64,000 nt of DNA from DATJPR01 sp963752915 (GTDB lineage: Bacteria; Bacteroidota; Ignavibacteria; UBA10030; UBA6906), in contig CAVVZZ010000015.1 of NCBI GenBank assembly GCA_963752915.1, forward strand, positions 1 through 64,000, in the 5' to 3' direction. A program made the position numbers and the translations under genes. Below are positions 59,997 to 64,000 of the stretch, in pieces. The notes under the pieces were generated by a model. The model was given only the letters and a program-made list of their open reading frames with translations. It had not been told where the DNA came from and made no database searches. Position 1 is the stretch's first letter; each line of letters starts with the position of its first letter.

Positions 59997-62810
59997 CTAG
60001 TGCGCTTCGAGCCAGTTGGGTCCCGTTCCCACGTCGACTTCGACGGGGACATTCAACGCGACTGCATGCTGCATGCGCTCCTTGACAAGGGGCGAGAGCT
60101 TTTGCACTTCTCCCTTCGGGACTTCGAAGACGAGCTCGTCGTGGACCTGAAGGATCATCCGGCTCTTCCAACCCGATGTCCTGATCTCCCCGTCGATTCT
60201 GATCATCGCGACCTTGATCATATCGGCCGCGGATCCCTGGATCGGCATATTGATCGCCGCCCGTTCCGCGTTGGAGCGGACCACCTGATTCTTGCTCGTG
60301 ATGTCCGGGAAGTGCCTTCGCCTGCCCATCATCGTGGTAACATACCCGTTCGCACGCGCATCGCGCAACGTGTCGTTGATGTATTGCCGGACCTTTGGGA
60401 ACCGTTCGAAATACTTCTTGATGATCTCCTGCGCCTCCCCCTGCGAAATGCCCAGCCGGGTCTTCAGGCCGAACGGCCCGATCCCGTACATGATCCCGAA
60501 GTTGACCTCCTTCGCCTTCCTCCGCATGTCCCGCGTGACGTCCGATGCGGCTACACCGAAAACCTTGACCGCGGTCGTGGAATGGATGTCTTCCCCGTCA
60601 CGGAATGCCTGCACCAGGCCCTCGTCCCCCGACATGTGCGCCATCACCCGGAGTTCGATCTGCGAGTAGTCTGCCGAAAGGAGGACATTCCCCGGAGACG
60701 GAATGAACGCCCGTCGGATTTCGCGGCCGGCGTCCGTTCTGATGGGAATGTTCTGCAGATTCGGATCGCTGGACGACAGCCGGCCGGTTGCGGCCACCGT
60801 CTGATTGTACGATGTGTGCACCCGGCCCGTCCGTGGGTTGATCAGCGATGGAAGGGCATCGACGTACGTCGACTTCAGCTTTGTGAGCTGGCGGAATTCC
60901 AACAGCCTCTGCACAATCGGGTGGTGTTCCCGCAATGCCTCGAGAACACTGACGTCGGTCGATAATCCTGTTTTGGTTTTCTTCTGCGCGGGGAGTCCGA
61001 GCTTCGTGAACAGGATCTCACTCAACTGCTGCGTGGAGTTGATATTGAAATCCTGGCCGGCGTCGCGATGAATCTCGGTGACCAGGTTCTGCAACTGACG
61101 CTCGATTTCCTTCGACATCCCGGCGAGCTGTTTGGTATCGAGCGACACGCCGGTCGATTCCACCCTGACCAGGACGTCGATCAGCGGAAACTCCAATGTC
61201 TCGCAGAGCGAAAGCAGTCCTTCCCGGGTGAGATCCTCGCGGAGTGTGTTGTACAATCGAAACGTGATGTCGGCGTCTTCTGCGGAATACTCCGCCAGTC
61301 GTTCGACGGGAACCTCGGTGATTGCCTTCTGGGTGCGTCCCTTTCCCGTCAAATCTTCGTAGGAGACCATCCGGTAATTCAGCGTCCTGAGCGCAAGCGA
61401 ATCAAGATTGTGTTGCGCGTCGGCCCGGAGGACGTAGCTCGCGACCATCGTATCGAAGGCGAGCCCCTGCATCTCAATGCCGTGTGTCCGCAGGATCAGC
61501 ATATCATACTTGGCGTTCTGGCCCACTTTCTTGACGGCGGCATTTTCGAGGATCGGCTTGAGACGATCGCGCACGTCATTCCAGGGAAGGGCCGTAGCGA
61601 GATGGCCGACCGGGGGGAGTTCTCCCGTGCCGTCAAACAGACCTCCGCCGTCGGATCCCGCGAACGATTCCGTGCGCACCGGAACATACCATGCCTCGCG
61701 TTCCTTTGTTGCGAACGAGAGACCGACAAGGCTCGCGCGCATGGCGTCGACCCCTGTCGTCTCGGTGTCGACTGCGATGATCGGAGCACTTTTCAATTCA
61801 GAACAGAGCTTCTTGAGATCGTCCAGAGAACGCACAAGATGATGGACATGCTTGTCGGTGGTGATGTCCGTGGGGGCTGAGGTCGGGGCCGATGCCTTTG
61901 TGGCCGCGGCCTGTGCCGGCGGAGGAGAGGCCTCCGTTCCACCCAGTCGGGAGCCAAGCGTCTTGAATTCGAATTCGGCAAAGAGAGAGCGGAGACGCGC
62001 GATGTCACGTTGCGCGGCCCGCAGTTGATGAAAGTCGATCTTCACTGGCGCGTCCACGTCGATGGTGACGAGCCGCTTGGAAAGGAACGCGAGGTCACGG
62101 TTGGAAAGAAGTTTTTCCCGCACCCCTTTCTGGGGGATCTTGTCGATGTTTTGATAAACGCCTTCCAACGACCCGTATTCCTGGATCAGCGGGATGGCGG
62201 TCTTCTCGCCGACTCCGGGGACTCCGGGGACGTTGTCGGACTTGTCGCCGATGAGGGCAAGAACATCGATGACCGCTTCCGGTGCGACCCCGAATTTCTC
62301 CTTGACGCCCCGTTCATCGACGACCTCCGGCTCCCCTCCGGATTTCCCGGGGCGGTAGATTTTGATGAGGGGGGAAATCAACTGCATGAAGTCTTTGTCG
62401 CCGGTGACCAGGTACGTCATGACGCCCTCCCGTTCGGCGCGGCGTGCAAGCGTGCCCATGACATCGTCCGCTTCGTAGCCCGGAAGTTCAAGAAGCGGGG
62501 CGTTGAACGCGCGGACAACGTCTTTCAGTCCCTGCAGCTGGGAAACCATGTCTTCAGGCATCCGTTCGCGGGTGGCCTTATACTTATCGAAGAGTTTGTG
62601 CCGGAATGTTGGTTGGGGTGTATCGAAGACGACGGCGACATGGTCGGGGCGTTCATCATCGAGAATCTTCAGGAGCGCGGTCGTAAATCCGTAGATGGCG
62701 CCGGTATTGATCCCTTTGCTATTGATAAGGGGTCTCGTGATGAAGGAGAAATACGCGCGGTAGGCGAGGGCGGTCCCATCAAGGAGGAAAAGACGTTCTT
62801 TGGATTTCAT
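59997..62810 (-). CDS. polA: DNA polymerase I
   Basis: The 937-residue enzyme has all three domains: the 5'-3' exonuclease (about 1-300, YLVTGDKDFMQLI, ALIGDKSDNVPGVPGVGEKTA), a 3'-5' exonuclease with its acidic residues present (IAVDTETTG, VGQNAKYDMLIL, YSAEDADITFRLY), and the polymerase (LLSADYSQIELRVMAHMSGD near 712; VHDELVFEVP near 887). Proofreading should therefore be active, unlike in Taq polymerase. It is convergent with the membrane protein gene at 59.5 kb. Confidence 0.97.
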   Translation of the reverse strand: MKSKERLFLLDGTALAYRAYFSFITRPLINSKGINTGAIYGFTTALLKILDDERPDHVAVVFDTPQPTFRHKLFDKYKATRERMPEDMVSQLQGLKDVVRAFNAPLLELPGYEADDVMGTLARRAEREGVMTYLVTGDKDFMQLISPLIKIYRPGKSGGEPEVVDERGVKEKFGVAPEAVIDVLALIGDKSDNVPGVPGVGEKTAIPLIQEYGSLEGVYQNIDKIPQKGVREKLLSNRDLAFLSKRLVTIDVDAPVKIDFHQLRAAQRDIARLRSLFAEFEFKTLGSRLGGTEASPPPAQAAATKASAPTSAPTDITTDKHVHHLVRSLDDLKKLCSELKSAPIIAVDTETTGVDAMRASLVGLSFATKEREAWYVPVRTESFAGSDGGGLFDGTGELPPVGHLATALPWNDVRDRLKPILENAAVKKVGQNAKYDMLILRTHGIEMQGLAFDTMVASYVLRADAQHNLDSLALRTLNYRMVSYEDLTGKGRTQKAITEVPVERLAEYSAEDADITFRLYNTLREDLTREGLLSLCETLEFPLIDVLVRVESTGVSLDTKQLAGMSKEIERQLQNLVTEIHRDAGQDFNINSTQQLSEILFTKLGLPAQKKTKTGLSTDVSVLEALREHHPIVQRLLEFRQLTKLKSTYVDALPSLINPRTGRVHTSYNQTVAATGRLSSSDPNLQNIPIRTDAGREIRRAFIPSPGNVLLSADYSQIELRVMAHMSGDEGLVQAFRDGEDIHSTTAVKVFGVAASDVTRDMRRKAKEVNFGIMYGIGPFGLKTRLGISQGEAQEIIKKYFERFPKVRQYINDTLRDARANGYVTTMMGRRRHFPDITSKNQVVRSNAERAAINMPIQGSAADMIKVAMIRIDGEIRTSGWKSRMILQVHDELVFEVPKGEVQKLSPLVKERMQHAVALNVPVEVDVGTGPNWLEAH

Positions 62811-63057
62811 GGCATCATTCTGTTTCAGGAGAGGATTCAGGCCGCGGACTCAGCTTCCACATTTCCGGGAAGTGAGCGGGCGATCAGGACCCCGGCGACG
62901 ACGAGCAGGATGCTGGTGGCAAGAAACGAAGCGCGATTCCAATCCGCCAGGCGATCATTCCCGAAAGATACGCACGCCGGCGGGGAAAGGCAACGGAAGA
63001 ACACCGCGTTGCGACTCGATCGCCAATTCTCTACATTGCAGAACTTCACACACCCTC
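62811..63057. other. Divergent intergenic region between polA and the adenosyltransferase gene
   Basis: On the minus strand, a short frame just upstream of polA encodes FLATSILLVVAGVLIARSLPGN, a single hydrophobic helix, without a credible start codon or ribosome site. It could be a remnant. No promoter hexamers are obvious. Confidence 0.3.
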
Positions 63058-63618
63058 ATGAAAATCTATACCCGCACCGGAGATAAAGGAGAAACATCAC
63101 TGCTCGGAGGCGAGCGCGTCACGAAGGATGCGTTGCGGGTCGAGACCTATGGCGACGTAGACGAGCTCAACGCCCAACTCGGACTCATCGCAGCGGAGAC
63201 GACCGATTCGGCGCTGCGGGACATTCTTCTCAGCCTTCAGGACCATCTCTTTGTGATCGGGGCTGCGCTTGCCTCTCCACGGGCCGCCGTGCACTCCTCG
63301 GTGCGCGCAATCGCCGACGCCGACATCGCGTACCTCGAAAGGTGCATCGACGCGACTGATGTCCAACTTCCGCGTCTCACCCACTTCATCCTTCCGGGTG
63401 GATCGCCGGAAGCCGCACGTCTCCACGTCGCTCGCGCAGTCTGCAGGCGTGCGGAGCGGTCGTGCGTCAGGCTTTCCCGCGCCGAGCAGGTCAACCCGAC
63501 GATCCTGACCTATCTGAATCGTCTCTCAGATCTCCTCTTTGTCCTGGCCCGTATGGCCAATCTCCGGGCTGGAATACCGGAGACGCTCTGGCCGCCCCGA
63601 CGCGAGGGGCTCGAGTAA
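63058..63618 (+). CDS. Cob(I)alamin adenosyltransferase, PduO type
   Basis: The 186-residue enzyme has the PduO signature TRTGDKGETSLLGGERV at residues 5-21, GDVDELNAQLGLI and the C-terminal NRLSDLLFVLARMANLR. It adenosylates cob(I)alamin with ATP to make coenzyme B12. The frame is open far upstream, but the PduO N-terminus starts exactly at this ATG. No clear ribosome binding site is present. Confidence 0.92.
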   Translation: MKIYTRTGDKGETSLLGGERVTKDALRVETYGDVDELNAQLGLIAAETTDSALRDILLSLQDHLFVIGAALASPRAAVHSSVRAIADADIAYLERCIDATDVQLPRLTHFILPGGSPEAARLHVARAVCRRAERSCVRLSRAEQVNPTILTYLNRLSDLLFVLARMANLRAGIPETLWPPRREGLE

Positions 63619-63643
63619 CATCAATCACCCGGAGGACGCAACG

Positions 63644-64000
63644 ATGCGCCGTGTCATGTCTGCTCTTGTCATTCAGGCTTTCCTTCTCGGCAATTGCATC
63701 GCGCAGTCGTCGAACCAGCCTCCTGCTCCCGGAGTATCCATCGATAGTGCGATGGCAAACCTCCGCGTAATTGCCGGTGAAATCGGCCCACGCCCGATGG
63801 GATCGCCCGCCGAGCACCGGGCCATGGAATATGCGCTGGAGCGTCTGAAGGCCTTCGGCTGTGATGACACCTTCCTTTTTCCGATGAATGTCGCAGCCGG
63901 CGTCAACACGACGAGCGGTATCGCCGTCGGGGTTCTCAAGGGCGAAACCGGGAGAACGATTCTCATCGGTGGTCATATGGATTCAGCGGGACCGGAAGTC
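63644..64000 (+). CDS. M28-family metallopeptidase, 3' end cut by window
   Basis: The first 119 residues are visible: a signal peptide (ending NCIAQSS), then IAGEIGPRPMGSPAEHRAMEYALERLKAFG, and TILIGGHMDSAGPEV, whose GGHxDS holds the first zinc ligands of M28 aminopeptidases. GGAGG lies upstream of the ATG. It is a secreted co-catalytic zinc aminopeptidase or carboxypeptidase, and it runs off the window. Confidence 0.85.
   Translation, partial: MRRVMSALVIQAFLLGNCIAQSSNQPPAPGVSIDSAMANLRVIAGEIGPRPMGSPAEHRAMEYALERLKAFGCDDTFLFPMNVAAGVNTTSGIAVGVLKGETGRTILIGGHMDSAGPEV

Noticed and set aside
59568..60965. A 465-codon open frame antisense to polA
   Set aside because: It overlaps the highly conserved polymerase domain and the membrane protein gene; its composition (His, Arg, Asp rich) is typical of a shadow frame.
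62837..63049. A 70-residue membrane ORF upstream of polA on the minus strand
   Set aside because: Its only ATG lies inside the adenosyltransferase leader, the N-terminal half is not protein-like, and there is no ribosome binding site; only the single hydrophobic helix looks real, perhaps as a remnant.

Overview
The window is a GC-rich, gene-dense bacterial chromosome segment of about 64 kb. The lineage is most likely Bacteroidota sensu lato, near the Ignavibacteria/Chlorobi. Four things point there: a PorU-like C25 peptidase of the type IX secretion system (T9SS); a T9SS sorting domain with the NYPNPFNP motif; atpD-atpC standing apart from the rest of the ATP synthase genes; and a pyruvoyl-dependent arginine decarboxylase. 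The best promoters look like E. coli sigma-70 sites (TTGACT or TTGATT, 17 bp, TATAxT) rather than the TTTG/TAnnTTTG type of Bacteroides. I saw no tRNA, rRNA, CRISPR array, insertion sequence or prophage.

Layout. 0-5 kb: a 5'-truncated PP-loop ATPase, a YciI protein, a secreted isoaspartyl peptidase, an FMN reductase and CorA. 4.7-20.5 kb: T9SS and polysaccharide genes (PorU-like peptidase, GH105, secreted esterase, T9SS cargo, a GT-C membrane glycosyltransferase, GH127-PA14) and a YdeI-like protein. 20.5-28.6 kb: YpdA-like reductase, atpD/atpC, mannose-1-phosphate guanylyltransferase, two cell-wall lipoproteins, arginine decarboxylase, tyrS and smpB. 28.8-37.5 kb: one 2-oxoacid dehydrogenase/lipoate block (lpdA, lipB, fused E1 alpha-beta, separate E1 alpha and E1 beta, E2, lipA). 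37.6-41.5 kb: two unknown small genes, then an arsenic operon (arsR, small thioredoxin, ArsP-like permease, arsC, acr3). 42.2-47.7 kb: an ECF42-type sigma factor followed by three DGPF/YCII proteins, two VOC proteins, a DUF1801 protein, a luciferase-like protein and an SRPBCC protein. 47.8-52.1 kb: a GH78 rhamnosidase, a membrane protein and a Rossmann-fold protein, all split by frameshifts, plus a shrunken membrane ORF. 52.2-54.1 kb: a NatAB-like ABC exporter. 54.3-58.3 kb: rplM-rpsI and rpsB-tsf-pyrH-frr. 58.6-64 kb: PspC and membrane proteins, polA, a cobalamin adenosyltransferase and a truncated M28 peptidase.

Two features cut across the annotation. First, many gaps between genes hold short arrays with a strict 7-bp period, usually starting within about 20 bp of a stop codon and often folding into hairpins. 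One array lies inside a T9SS sorting domain, and another supplies the ribosome binding site of an E1 beta gene. I know of no named class for these. Second, single-base indels break several genes, including the essential rpsI and atpD. The apparent atpD-atpC fusion disappears when one G is removed, so part of this looks like sequence error rather than biology.

The carbohydrate genes (GH105, esterase, GH127, GH78) fit uptake of pectin side-chain sugars (rhamnose, arabinose), with some of the proteins exported by T9SS, but no SusC/SusD pair is present in the window.
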